Notes: generated by a model from the letters alone, not told the origin. 44,507 nt of DNA from Acholeplasmatales bacterium (GCA_017441525.1 JAFRXJ010000043.1:1-44507), one strand, 5' to 3'; positions 8,100 to 17,895 are shown, counted from the first letter of the stretch. Numbers and translations are program-made.

Positions 8100-8477
8100 T
8101 TATTCATTTATTTCTTCTTTTCTTTGTTTTAAATATTCATATAAATGCTCACCAGCAATTATAGTTATTAAGAATGTTTCAAATATAATAAAATAATTAT
8201 TAAAATCAAATAATAAACCTGTTGTTACAACCTGAATTACTAATAACAAAGTAAATAATAGTGGTAAGAATTCAGCTATTATAGAAAAGATATGAATCAG
8301 CTTATCTTCTTTATTGGTTTTATAATTGAATAATATTATTACTATCAGCAATAACAACCATGCAAAATCATAAAAGGAAACTAGGTTATTATAAATAGAA
8401 TAAAACAATCTCAAAAAATCAAATATTAAAATTACAACTAAAGCAACCATTGCTTCCTTATATAATTTTCTTTTCAT
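8100..8477 (-). CDS. small four-helix membrane protein of unknown function
   Basis: This 125-residue hydrophobic protein has about four transmembrane stretches (residues 8-28, 35-52, 63-90 and 95-112) and a charged C-terminal tail (EYLKQRKEEINE). It starts one base after the stop of the hydroxyacid dehydrogenase gene. Its TTAGGAG ribosome binding site lies inside that gene's last codons, so the two are translationally coupled. I do not recognise the family. It is the last gene before a strong terminator. Confidence 0.75.
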   Translation of the reverse strand: MKRKLYKEAMVALVVILIFDFLRLFYSIYNNLVSFYDFAWLLLLIVIILFNYKTNKEDKLIHIFSIIAEFLPLLFTLLLVIQVVTTGLLFDFNNYFIIFETFLITIIAGEHLYEYLKQRKEEINE

Positions 8478-8478
8478 T

Positions 8479-9360
8479 TTAAACTCCTAATATATTATCT
8501 GGCTTTTTTCCATTAATATATGCTTCTATTCCTTTAATTAAAGCGTTGGCCATATCATCTAGGGCCTCTTTTGTGTTAGCACCAATATGAGGTAATATGA
8601 TAACATTATATTTTAGTATTGGGTTATCATCAGATATTGGTTCTGGGTCATATACATCTGCCGCAAAGCCTTTAATGATATTATTTTCTAATGCATATAA
8701 TAATGCCACATTATCTATAATAGCTCCTCTTGCAGAATTAATCAAATAAGGATTTTTCTTCATTTTTATAAATGCATCCTTATTTATCATTTTTTTAGTT
8801 TCTTCATTTAAGGCAATTGAGATAATTATATAATCTGAATTATTTAAAACATAATCAAAAGATTCTAATTTAATAATAGTATCTTTTTTAGTTCTATTAT
8901 ATCCAATTAGATTAACACCAAAGTCTTGTAATAATTCTGCAGTTCTTATGGCAATATGTCCAACCCCAATAAAGCCTACAGTTTTATTTTTCAATTCCGA
9001 ACCTAATGCCTTTATGTCGCCTAATATTTTAGTTTTAGTTGAATCATTGTATCTTCTTGCCAACATCAACATAAACATTAAATTAAGTTCAGCAACAGCG
9101 TTTGTGTTTAGATTTGGAATATTAAATGATATGATATTCTTTTTATTTGCATAATCTATATCTACCATATTATAGCCTGTCCCATGGACAGCTATAAGAC
9201 CTAAATTATTGCATTTATCAATATCATCTTTTGTTATAGATTTATTTCTTACTATAGCGATATCAGATTCATATAGATTAGTAGTTAAAATATGATTATT
9301 ATTTATATAGTCTATCAATATGTTTGAACATGGTTCTGTTAAATATATTTTATATTTCAT
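8479..9360 (-). CDS. D-isomer-specific 2-hydroxyacid dehydrogenase
   Basis: An NAD-dependent oxidoreductase of the phosphoglycerate/lactate/hydroxyisocaproate dehydrogenase family. The 293-residue chain has the Rossmann motif VGFIGVGHIA (about 128-137), the catalytic arginine R211 in NSARGAIID, the glutamate E240 in DVYDPEPI and the catalytic histidine H258 in LPHIGANT. It is shorter than the typical 310-330 residues but lacks nothing essential and has no ACT domain. It could be a serine-pathway 3-phosphoglycerate dehydrogenase or a generic 2-keto acid reductase; the neighbours do not decide. It starts 2 bases after the stop of the GGDEF/EAL gene, so the three genes form one unit. Confidence 0.88.
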   Translation of the reverse strand: MKYKIYLTEPCSNILIDYINNNHILTTNLYESDIAIVRNKSITKDDIDKCNNLGLIAVHGTGYNMVDIDYANKKNIISFNIPNLNTNAVAELNLMFMLMLARRYNDSTKTKILGDIKALGSELKNKTVGFIGVGHIAIRTAELLQDFGVNLIGYNRTKKDTIIKLESFDYVLNNSDYIIISIALNEETKKMINKDAFIKMKKNPYLINSARGAIIDNVALLYALENNIIKGFAADVYDPEPISDDNPILKYNVIILPHIGANTKEALDDMANALIKGIEAYINGKKPDNILGV

Positions 9361-9362
9361 AA

Positions 9363-12300
9363 TTATCTTTCAATTTTATTATCCTTTTTCTTTTTTCTTA
9401 AATCTATATCTGCTATATCTAATAATTCATTAATATAATCCATATTTAGATTTTCTAATTTATTATAATCACCTTTAGCTACACCTACAGTTAATGTAAG
9501 GTCATATTTATCAGATGAATTTTTAACAAAATCATTAATTCTATTAATAATATCATCAATAGATGTACTCTTTTTAATACTAATTAATAATACAAATTCA
9601 TCTCCACCAGGTCTATAGGCAAATGCACCGTATTCACAACATATATTGTTTAAGGCATCTCCAATAGACTTTAGGGCATTATCTCCCTCAAGGTGTCCAA
9701 AATTATCATTAATTTCTTTGAAATAATTTGCATCTAAGAATAATAAATAGTTATTGTTATTTTTCTTAAATATCTTTTTAATATTTTCAAGGTTAGATTC
9801 TAATCCTGTCCTATTAAATATATCTGTAAGTGAATCATGAGATACCTGTTCTTCTAGCTTTTTAATCTTATCATTTAAACGATTATAAGTTTGAACAGAT
9901 TTTGATATATCTGTAGTATATACAATTAACCACTTAGACATATCGTTTGTCTCTATAACCTTACATTCAGTTTGGAAATATCTAGGTGAATCCTTTGTTT
10001 CATATGTAGATCTATGTCTATATATGATTGGATCATTTAACTTCATTTTTAAGATATTATTATAATCTAGATCCTTAAACATTTTTTCTCTGATATCGTC
10101 TTCAACGATAAATGAAAATTCTTGTCTAATTAGTTTTTCCCACTCAGTGTTTAGTGAATAACCTGTTATAGCACCATCTTTGAACGCATATCTATATATT
10201 TGTCTAGAATCAATATTTAGACCTGTTAAAGCTACGAAATCATTAGTAAAGATATTAATTAATAAATCTTTCATTCTATTAGCTTCTACAAGTCTTACTT
10301 GAGTTGCCTCGTAATATTTAGAATTATCTACCATAAAGGCAAATAGTATTTTTTCATCATTTTCTATTAAAGTTTGAACTCTAATAGATGTTATGTGAAT
10401 AGATGAATCTCTATCATTGTCTTCTATAGATTGATATGATTTAATAATATATCTTATAGATTTGCCAGATGGCATATTTAACATTTCATTTTTAAAATCA
10501 ATATTAGGTTTATCTATTGCTGAATTAAAGAAATCGCATAATTTATCAAATATCTTATTGTCATTAACAACAAATGGCTTATTATCTATATTCTTATATA
10601 GCTTACCTTCATGTTTATTAAAATTATATTTAATGACTCTAATAGGTACACCAAAAAGCGCACTTGTAACTAATGATATAAAGTTAGACATTTCAGAATT
10701 AGCTATTTTAACATCATTATAAGCCTTCTTTAATTCTACTTCCTTCTTTATATTTTCATTTTTAATTGCGTTACTTCTCACTCTAGATATTACGATATTT
10801 AAAGCTCTACCTAAAAGTTTTAATGCTTTCTTTTCTTCAGATGTCCATTTTCTCTTCTTATGGAAATCTAGAATACCAATTGTACCATCAGTACTTGTAC
10901 CTCTAGTTAATCCATAATACAAAATAGATTTATAATCTCTTCCTTTTAAAGGAATACCTGGCTTTTCAGATAAGCCATCTTCATCATATAACATACATTG
11001 TGATGCATATTGTTCAACTGTAATAGGAAGCTCTAAACCCCTTAAATTATATTTATTTTCAGAATAAGCACAATTTAAGAATATACATTTACTTCCATCA
11101 GATGATGCAATATTTGTGTATACTACATCAACATTTAATTCCTTTAAGAATCTATTTAATAATCTATCTATATATTCATCTTTAACATTTTGATAATCCT
11201 TAGTTTGAGTTATAAAATCATTAATTGCAAGATTAATATGGTGAATATTTACATATTTTGTAGATTGAATTTCTACATAAGATGTACAATCTCTTTCACA
11301 TAGCTTATTAAATTCTTCAATTGGAAGTGGCTTAGAATAGAAATATCCTTGTGCCCAGTTACAACCATATTTTTTAAGTAATTCAATATATTCTAGACTT
11401 TCTACTCCTTCAGCAATGGCAGGAATATCTATAGCATTTGCGATATCTAGTACTGATTTAATAATATCTTGGCTCTTTTTATCATTTCTTGAGAAGAATT
11501 TTAAATCAATCTTAATAGCGTCAAAGTCTACATCCTTTAAGACATTTAATCCTGAATAACCAGAACCAAAATCATCCATTAATACTTTAAATCCAGCATC
11601 TCTTAATTTTTGAACTGTATCTTTTATTAATGAAACATTAGAAAAGATTGTCTCAGTAATTTCAAGTTCTAATAAGCATGATGGAACATCATATTTTTTA
11701 ACTAATGAAACAATATCATCTATGAAACTATTCATAGATAAAAAGATTCTAGATACATTAACTGAAATACCAAAGATAGGAAGTCTATTATCCATTCTCC
11801 ATCTAATATATTTAACTGTTTCTTCCCAAACATATCTATCTAATTTATCTATTAATCCATTTCTTTCAAAGATAGGTATAAACTCACCAGGTGATATTAT
11901 TCTATCATTCTTACCCCATCTTACTAAAGCTTCTGCCCCAATAATCTTGTTTAGGATAATATCATATTTAGGCTGTAGATAAATTAAAAATTCATGATTC
12001 TTTAAGGCTTGTTCAAAAGATGATACATAATTTTGTTCTAAAGCTAAATCATCTCTCATTTGATCATCATATTTTAAATATGCGGGTCCTATAGAACCTT
12101 TTATCTTTTTAGCAGCTAGGGTTGCATAATCTAGCATTTGATCTATTGTTATATTAAAATCTTTTATTTCATAAACACCAAATGTTAATTCAATATCATA
12201 TTCTTCGTTATATGATTTAATTTCATTTTTGATATTTGAAATAATTGTTTTTAAATCATTATCATTTCCAGCTAATAAGAAAGCAAATCTATCTTTGCTT

Positions 12301-12911
12301 AATCTACCATAACAAATATCAAATTCTTCATTTTCAGAAGATAATATTTTAGAAATATATCTTAAGATATTTTCAGCATATTTAACTCCAAAGAAATAAT
12401 TAATCATAGTGAATTTATTAATATCAAATTTAACAACATAATAATGCTTATCATAATCTGTAATTTCAGAAATTATTTTAGTTGCTTCTTTTTTAAATGT
12501 TTCTTCATTATAAATATCACAAAGTCTATCAAATGTTGGTCTATCTACTAGACTTCTTGGATGACTCAATACTTTTATTGCCTCATTGATTCTTAAATTT
12601 AATACTTTGTTATTTGAAATCAATTCATAAAAATCATACGCACCAGCATTAACATACGCCTTAATATTTTTTAGATTGATTTTATCTCTTACAACAATAA
12701 TAGGTACAAATTCAGAAATATGATACTTCTTTATCTCTGTAATAATATTGATATCTTCAACATAATCTAAAATACAAGATATATTATTCTTATCAAGAAT
12801 ATCAAACATATCATTTTTGTCAGCAAGAAAAATATTAAACTCTTCATTTAATAGGGAAATAATATCATCATTAATTTTTTTGTCTGTGATAATCATAATA
12901 TTTTTCTTCAT
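9363..12911 (-). CDS. large cyclic-di-GMP protein: degenerate REC, degenerate GGDEF, EAL, GAF-like, PAS-like, GGDEF
   Basis: This 1182-residue soluble multidomain protein handles cyclic-di-GMP. In order: a receiver-like domain (about 1-115) without a clear phosphoacceptor site; a GGDEF fold (about 125-280) whose motif has decayed to LSKDRF (204-209); an EAL domain (about 295-545) with EALVRW at 327, LEITE near 416, DDFGSG at 446 and AEGVE at 500; a GAF-like region (about 575-715); a PAS-like region (about 740-1000); and a C-terminal GGDEF domain (about 1010-1180) with an intact GGDEF at 1102-1106. Both hydrolysis and synthesis are therefore plausible. No transmembrane helix is seen. The ATG at 12911 has AAAGGA about 10 bases upstream. 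It is the first gene of a three-gene unit. Confidence 0.9.
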   Translation of the reverse strand: MKKNIMIITDKKINDDIISLLNEEFNIFLADKNDMFDILDKNNISCILDYVEDINIITEIKKYHISEFVPIIVVRDKINLKNIKAYVNAGAYDFYELISNNKVLNLRINEAIKVLSHPRSLVDRPTFDRLCDIYNEETFKKEATKIISEITDYDKHYYVVKFDINKFTMINYFFGVKYAENILRYISKILSSENEEFDICYGRLSKDRFAFLLAGNDNDLKTIISNIKNEIKSYNEEYDIELTFGVYEIKDFNITIDQMLDYATLAAKKIKGSIGPAYLKYDDQMRDDLALEQNYVSSFEQALKNHEFLIYLQPKYDIILNKIIGAEALVRWGKNDRIISPGEFIPIFERNGLIDKLDRYVWEETVKYIRWRMDNRLPIFGISVNVSRIFLSMNSFIDDIVSLVKKYDVPSCLLELEITETIFSNVSLIKDTVQKLRDAGFKVLMDDFGSGYSGLNVLKDVDFDAIKIDLKFFSRNDKKSQDIIKSVLDIANAIDIPAIAEGVESLEYIELLKKYGCNWAQGYFYSKPLPIEEFNKLCERDCTSYVEIQSTKYVNIHHINLAINDFITQTKDYQNVKDEYIDRLLNRFLKELNVDVVYTNIASSDGSKCIFLNCAYSENKYNLRGLELPITVEQYASQCMLYDEDGLSEKPGIPLKGRDYKSILYYGLTRGTSTDGTIGILDFHKKRKWTSEEKKALKLLGRALNIVISRVRSNAIKNENIKKEVELKKAYNDVKIANSEMSNFISLVTSALFGVPIRVIKYNFNKHEGKLYKNIDNKPFVVNDNKIFDKLCDFFNSAIDKPNIDFKNEMLNMPSGKSIRYIIKSYQSIEDNDRDSSIHITSIRVQTLIENDEKILFAFMVDNSKYYEATQVRLVEANRMKDLLINIFTNDFVALTGLNIDSRQIYRYAFKDGAITGYSLNTEWEKLIRQEFSFIVEDDIREKMFKDLDYNNILKMKLNDPIIYRHRSTYETKDSPRYFQTECKVIETNDMSKWLIVYTTDISKSVQTYNRLNDKIKKLEEQVSHDSLTDIFNRTGLESNLENIKKIFKKNNNNYLLFLDANYFKEINDNFGHLEGDNALKSIGDALNNICCEYGAFAYRPGGDEFVLLISIKKSTSIDDIINRINDFVKNSSDKYDLTLTVGVAKGDYNKLENLNMDYINELLDIADIDLRKKKKDNKIER

Positions 12912-12982
12912 AACAATCTATTCCTTTTTAAAAATGGCAATATCTACTAATATTTTAACTCATAATATTTATTATGACAATA

Positions 12983-13009
12983 AAAAAACACCTTAAATTT
13001 TTAAGGTGT
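12983..13009 (-). terminator. intrinsic terminator of the purine permease gene
   Basis: ACACCTTAA/TTAAGGTGT (12988-12996 and 13001-13009), a perfect 9-bp stem with a 4-base loop, is followed on the minus strand by seven T. Confidence 0.92.
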
Positions 13010-13017
13010 CTTAATAA

Positions 13018-14715
13018 TTAAAATGAAGTTGGTACTAAGAAATACACCAAGAATAGAGCAAAAATGACAAAGCATATTAAAGATATCTCCCAGTTTGGTT
13101 TATTTTTCCTCTTTTTTGCTTTAAATAAAATCATATCAAATGCGTATGCTAAAGTATTTAAAACTACATATGTAATAATACCAAGTCCAATACCTGTAGT
13201 GATTGAATAAGTAAGTGGCATCATTATGATTGTTACAAATGCTGGAACGATGTGTAGTGGATTTTTAAAATCTAATCCAGTAACATTTCCCATCATTAAT
13301 ACACCAACATATAGTAATGCTGAAGCAGCTGCCGCACTTGGAATAAATGCGAATATTGGAAGTAAAAATATTGCTAAAAAGAAACAAATTGCTGTAACTA
13401 GAGATGTAAATCCTGTTTTACCTCCAGCTGCAATACCAGATCCTGATTCAACGAACATTGTTACTGTAGATGTACCAACTGCCGCACCTGCAACTGTAGC
13501 TATTGAATCTGAAATCATTATTTTGTTGTAATTTAATGGTTTTCCATTTTTATCTACTAATCCTGCAGTTGTAGCACAACCAACAACTGAACCCATTGTA
13601 TCAAACATATCAATCATACAAAGAGTAACAATTACCATTACTGCTGTCATACCAGATCCTTGAGGGAAATTAAATCCATCAGTGAAGGCAGCAAATGCTA
13701 CTCCTCCTTCATTATATGGATTAAAGAATGTTTTGAAATTTTCCCAGAATTTCCATGTTATACCAGGAACTTCTCCTTTAAGGATATCAATATTAGTGAC
13801 ATTTAATCCCCAACCTAAAAGTGTTGCCGATAATATACCAATAATAACTGCGCCCTTAACCTTTAAGTGAGATAACAGTGAAATAACAATAAAACCAAAT
13901 AAGCATACCACTGCACCGCAGGCAGGTCCACCAAGAATCCACGAACCAGAGTTTGATTGTATTAGCCATGATTCTTTTACATTAAAAGGTATTAATGAGA
14001 TAATTGTAAAATCATTTTTAACAATAATACCAGCGTTTTGTAAACCAATGAACGCGATAAATAAACCTAAGCCTACTGAAATAGCCTTTCTAATTGATTC
14101 AGGAATACTATCAAATATTCTTTCTCTTAATGTTACCCATCTTCCAGTTTTTCTATCTAGACCTATAGGTATAATTGAAACAAGAATATATATAATACCA
14201 GATATTAAAACTAATAGCATTGCATTACCAAATGTAAATTCATATTTACCATATGCATTACTATAAGCTCCTATTCCTCCACCTATTAGTGTACCAATAG
14301 TTGAATTTAAGCCTAAACCTGGAGCTTGAGCAAATGGCATTTTAGCAATAAAAGCCATTAATAATGTACCAATAATAGCACCTATCGCTGTAGCGATAAA
14401 TAAGCTTGACCAGTGAATATCTTGTGTTCCAGCAAAGAAAATATTATTTGGATTTACTGTTAAGATATAACACATAGCTAAAAATGTAACAATACCGGCT
14501 AAAATTTCGATTCTAATAGATGAGCCATGACGAGTAATACCAAAAAATTTGTTTATTTTTGAAGCCTTGTAATCTTCATATTCTACTACTCCATCTTTAT
14601 TTACACGAGCCCTTGATGATGGCTTTTCTTCTTCAATTAAAGATCCATCTTCATTTGAACTCTCTTCTTCCTTTAAAGAATCGTCATTTTCAGTTAATTC
14701 CTTATCTTCATCCAT
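13018..14715 (-). CDS. NCS2-type purine permease, AzgA/PbuG-like
   Basis: A membrane transporter of the AzgA branch of NCS2, which imports adenine, guanine or hypoxanthine by proton symport. The 565 residues carry 12 or more hydrophobic segments after residue 75. Family segments are ITRHGSSIRIEILAGIVTFL, the GLGLNSTIGT motif, DMFDTMGSVVG and GTSTVTMFVESGSGIAAGG. The N-terminal roughly 50 residues form an unusual acidic cytoplasmic extension (rich in Glu, Asp and Ser). The ATG at 14715 has an excellent AGGAGGGG site. The gene is monocistronic with its own terminator. Exact substrate specificity cannot be read from the sequence. Confidence 0.93.
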   Translation of the reverse strand: MDEDKELTENDDSLKEEESSNEDGSLIEEEKPSSRARVNKDGVVEYEDYKASKINKFFGITRHGSSIRIEILAGIVTFLAMCYILTVNPNNIFFAGTQDIHWSSLFIATAIGAIIGTLLMAFIAKMPFAQAPGLGLNSTIGTLIGGGIGAYSNAYGKYEFTFGNAMLLVLISGIIYILVSIIPIGLDRKTGRWVTLRERIFDSIPESIRKAISVGLGLFIAFIGLQNAGIIVKNDFTIISLIPFNVKESWLIQSNSGSWILGGPACGAVVCLFGFIVISLLSHLKVKGAVIIGILSATLLGWGLNVTNIDILKGEVPGITWKFWENFKTFFNPYNEGGVAFAAFTDGFNFPQGSGMTAVMVIVTLCMIDMFDTMGSVVGCATTAGLVDKNGKPLNYNKIMISDSIATVAGAAVGTSTVTMFVESGSGIAAGGKTGFTSLVTAICFFLAIFLLPIFAFIPSAAAASALLYVGVLMMGNVTGLDFKNPLHIVPAFVTIIMMPLTYSITTGIGLGIITYVVLNTLAYAFDMILFKAKKRKNKPNWEISLICFVIFALFLVYFLVPTSF

Positions 14716-14786
14716 ATTTAGTTTCCCCTCCTAGCAATAACTATTTATAGTTTATATTAATATTAAAATAATAACAAGTATAGAAC

Positions 14787-14810
14787 AAAAATAAAGCCTC
14801 CTAAGAGGCC
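14787..14810 (-). terminator. intrinsic terminator of the pectate lyase cassette
   Basis: GCCTC/GAGGC (14796-14800 and 14805-14809) with a 4-base loop, followed on the minus strand by TTTATTTTTG. Confidence 0.7.
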
Positions 14811-14816
14811 TTATTA

Positions 14817-15008
14817 TTATGGAAATACTATTTCATGATCCCAATCAATACCATCATCAGGTAGTGGTTCACTATCATCTGTATCAGTATTAGTTGTAGG
14901 ATTATCATTAGAATTATTAGAATCATTATCTATCTTTTTAGAGCATGACATTAACACAAATGAGAATAACATTAATATTAGAAATATTAATAATTTATTA
15001 GATTTCAT
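14817..15008 (-). CDS. tiny lipoprotein of unknown function
   Basis: This 63-residue protein has a lipoprotein signal peptide: Lys-rich start, hydrophobic core LLIFLILMLFSFV, and the lipobox LMSC with the modified cysteine at residue 22. The mature part is only about 42 residues, low complexity and strongly acidic (Asp, Asn, Ser, Thr), so it looks like a flexible surface tether. The ATG at 15008 overlaps the last 11 bases of the pectate lyase gene, a strong sign of co-translation; a GTG 12 bases upstream is a weaker alternative. No enzymatic motif is visible. Its job is presumably tied to the lyase. Confidence 0.75.
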   Translation of the reverse strand: MKSNKLLIFLILMLFSFVLMSCSKKIDNDSNNSNDNPTTNTDTDDSEPLPDDGIDWDHEIVFP

Positions 15009-17757
15009 AACTAAATCCACTGCATTCTACTACTGTTCCATTTTTAAGCGTTATTGTTGTAGTAGCGTTTATAGTATATCCTTTGTGTGCTGATGTTATA
15101 CCCTTAATTACTGTATAATAATATCTAATGCCTTCACCACTTTCAGCAACAACTGTGTTGTCACTTAGCTTAAGTGATTTATAGAATGTTTCAACTTCAG
15201 CATTGATAGTTTTAGTAGTTACTCCACTTGAATTTTTGATTGTGATATTAATGACTACATTATCAATATCATCAACACTATCATAAACTTCATTATATTG
15301 TAATTTTCCAATAATTCTTAATGCTTTATACTCTGTATTATCTACTGTATATTTGCCTAATTGATATCCAAGCTTTAATTCATCTTCTACAGTAACTGAT
15401 ACACTATTGACATAGAATGATCTAGATGCATTTCCTGCAGTAACAAATTTCAATCCATTTATTGTTCCTTTACAGCTAACATTTGCGCTAGTTCCATCAA
15501 TATTTAATACTGCTGATGAATTATCATAATCAACAATTAAAGTAATAACATGTGTTGAATTAGCTGCATATTGTGTATCAAACATTTCATGCCAAGTTGT
15601 ATCATAATAACCAAGCTTTTTATTAGTTTCTGATGAACCAACTATACAATTACCATTATCGCCTAAGAATGTTAAAAATTTCCAATTTCCAGCTGATGGA
15701 ATAGTTACAGATACTTGATATAATACTTTTCCAGTAGTAAATTTGCTTGATGAATAAAACATATAATATGCTTCAACTGTATTTGCATCATCATCATAAA
15801 TATATAATTGTGAATTTGTTATAGTTACATTATTTGTTGTACTACTTCCAAGATTTTTATATATACCACCATCAGATGGGGTGTTTGATGTAGTATTAAT
15901 TTCTCTATCTGTATTTGAACTAAAATCATCATTTACTACAGTCGCAACTGAAGTGTTGTTATATACTGGTGGAAGATCAGTTTCTTCTGATATCACAGTA
16001 TACTCTGCTGCCTTAGAAATACCAGCACCTGCTACAGTAGGAATCAATTCAGGAAGCTCTGATGCATTATTCATTACTTCTACAATACTACATTCATTAT
16101 CTTTATCATAATAGAATAAACTTTCATTAGTATCGAAATTTGTATAGTCAGTTGTCGTTCCATCTGGATAACATGTACTTCCACCAGATTTTGTTGTTCT
16201 ATTTTCTATAGGTCTTGATGAATATGATTTGTTTGATCCGGATCCGGTTAATACAAATATTCCATTTTCATTTATTCCTAAACCATTTGAACTACTATCT
16301 GAAGTAGTTGCTTTACTAGTAAATACATTACCTATCGCTTTAATTGTTGTTCCAACTGGATTAACATTATCTTTTACTTCATATGCTAACATATAAGGAT
16401 TTTTAGCATCAAAGTAACAATTTTCTACAAACGCAAAAGCATATGCTCTAACGCTTATTCCTGTAGATGTCGTATCTTTATAATAGTTATTATACATATG
16501 ACAATTTGCTTGTCTTAATAATGGTAATCTTGATTTACAACCTAAATAATAATTATGATGTAAAGTTATATTATATTGTAGGCAATCATTACCTGAACCA
16601 ATTAAATTAGTTTTGTGTGTTCCATTATATTTACAATATGAAATAGTTAAATTATGAGCATATTTAAAATCAGATGAACCATCACCATCTCCCTTATCTT
16701 GTTCATAAGATAAGTCCCAATTATTTAATCCTTCATTAAAAGTTAAATTATGAAGCCAATAATTTGAATAATCTAAATCAGTATTCTTATTGCCTTGAAT
16801 ACCAATTGCATCTTCTGGATAATCAGTAAAATATAGATTTTTAAATTCTATTGAATTTGATTTTTTAACAGTAAAACCAAATTGATAAATACCAGCATCA
16901 TCGCCTATACCTTCAATAGTTACATTCCTTGCAGAATCAAATTCAAGCATATTCCAGTATGAATCAAATTTTCCATCTTTGTATATTGCTTGAGATTTTA
17001 GGCCATTAAGCTTAGTAATACCTCTACTTAAATCATTACTATATGATACACCAGTAATATTATCAGCATCAGTTGTTGCTGATGCACCTACTAATGCTGC
17101 TTGTTCAGTAACTAGGGCAGATGTTTTTGCATCATTAGTATATGTCACTTTATTCCACTGAACAGTTTGAATTTCACCTATAATTCTAATGTCAAGTGGA
17201 TTGTTTGAATTTTTTTGTGCTGCTAATATGTTAGCTAAGCCAACACATTCAAGACCAGCAATTGTTGCCTTAACTGTGTTTTTTGTTGCATCAGTAACAT
17301 AAACAACTACTGTATTATCTTTTAATACACCATCATCAGTATACGCACCAACACCAGATGTGTAATTAAAATGTGCATAACCTGATCTATCTTCTTTTGA
17401 TACAGTAATATCTTTTATTTCAATTCTTTGAGAATCATTTTCTTGTGAATTAATAATAGGTACTAATTTTAAATAATAATTACCTGCTTCAAGTCCTACT
17501 GCATCTACTCTAATATTATTATCAATTTCTCTTACTAATTCGTCATCGATTTTTGTATAATTAGTATCATTTTCATTTTTATAATATGCATTATATGAAG
17601 TCGCACCTGCAATTTTGTTAAATGTAGCATTTAATGCTTCTTTTCCTGCATTTACACTAACTATTCCATCACCTGCAGCTATTACCATAAATAATGAACA
17701 GAATGTAAATATAGCTAAAGATAATAACAATGTACATAATAATCTTTTTATTTTCAT
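14998..17757 (-). CDS. secreted multidomain pectate lyase, polysaccharide lyase family 1 type
   Basis: This 919-residue enzyme cleaves polygalacturonate by beta-elimination outside the cell. An N-terminal signal peptide (residues 1-28, ending near VIAAG) is followed by a fibronectin-III-like domain (about 30-120) and a right-handed beta-helix lyase domain (about 130-480). In the lyase domain, acidic residues in YEQDKGDGDG (351-360) suit calcium binding. THKTNLIGS (380-388) supplies a lysine, and LHHNYYLGCKSRLPLLR supplies the catalytic arginine R410 and R415, followed by MYNNYY. A jelly-roll-like region (about 610-790) and a further beta domain (about 795-919) may bind carbohydrate or the cell surface. 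I see no LPxTG anchor or dockerin. The ATG at 17757 has a GGAGG site and lies 12 bases after the stop of the 41-residue peptide gene. Confidence 0.9.
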   Translation of the reverse strand: MKIKRLLCTLLLSLAIFTFCSLFMVIAAGDGIVSVNAGKEALNATFNKIAGATSYNAYYKNENDTNYTKIDDELVREIDNNIRVDAVGLEAGNYYLKLVPIINSQENDSQRIEIKDITVSKEDRSGYAHFNYTSGVGAYTDDGVLKDNTVVVYVTDATKNTVKATIAGLECVGLANILAAQKNSNNPLDIRIIGEIQTVQWNKVTYTNDAKTSALVTEQAALVGASATTDADNITGVSYSNDLSRGITKLNGLKSQAIYKDGKFDSYWNMLEFDSARNVTIEGIGDDAGIYQFGFTVKKSNSIEFKNLYFTDYPEDAIGIQGNKNTDLDYSNYWLHNLTFNEGLNNWDLSYEQDKGDGDGSSDFKYAHNLTISYCKYNGTHKTNLIGSGNDCLQYNITLHHNYYLGCKSRLPLLRQANCHMYNNYYKDTTSTGISVRAYAFAFVENCYFDAKNPYMLAYEVKDNVNPVGTTIKAIGNVFTSKATTSDSSSNGLGINENGIFVLTGSGSNKSYSSRPIENRTTKSGGSTCYPDGTTTDYTNFDTNESLFYYDKDNECSIVEVMNNASELPELIPTVAGAGISKAAEYTVISEETDLPPVYNNTSVATVVNDDFSSNTDREINTTSNTPSDGGIYKNLGSSTTNNVTITNSQLYIYDDDANTVEAYYMFYSSSKFTTGKVLYQVSVTIPSAGNWKFLTFLGDNGNCIVGSSETNKKLGYYDTTWHEMFDTQYAANSTHVITLIVDYDNSSAVLNIDGTSANVSCKGTINGLKFVTAGNASRSFYVNSVSVTVEDELKLGYQLGKYTVDNTEYKALRIIGKLQYNEVYDSVDDIDNVVINITIKNSSGVTTKTINAEVETFYKSLKLSDNTVVAESGEGIRYYYTVIKGITSAHKGYTINATTTITLKNGTVVECSGFSYEI

Positions 17758-17769
17758 ATTATCATCCTC

Positions 17770-17895
17770 CTAATCTATACCAAATCCGTCATTATCATTG
17801 ATAAATCCTTCATCTTCTTCACCAAGAGATTTAGCAATAATATCTTCTATTTCTATTATTTCATCTAATATATCTGGTTTAATGTATTCCTTCAT
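17770..17895 (-). CDS. 41-residue acidic peptide encoded upstream of the pectate lyase
   Basis: A short open frame, ATG at 17895 to TAG at 17770, preceded by a GATGGTGG ribosome binding site. The peptide begins MKEYIKPDILDEIIEIEDII and then has a hydrophilic tail rich in Glu, Asp, Gly and Asn, with no transmembrane segment and no cysteine. The layout of a charged N-terminal helix ending in EDIIAKSLG and a loose acidic Gly/Asn tail looks like a leader plus core, as in small precursor-type peptides, but no maturation enzyme lies nearby. It is the first gene of the cassette and lies 12 bases before the lyase. It may also be a translational leader. Coding is likely; the role is unknown. Confidence 0.65.
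   Translation of the reverse strand: MKEYIKPDILDEIIEIEDIIAKSLGEEDEGFINDNDGFGID

Noticed and set aside
13226..14750. Several plus-strand open frames of 60-100 codons across the permease gene
   Set aside because: They are antisense frames of a long membrane-protein gene, lack ribosome sites and resemble no protein.
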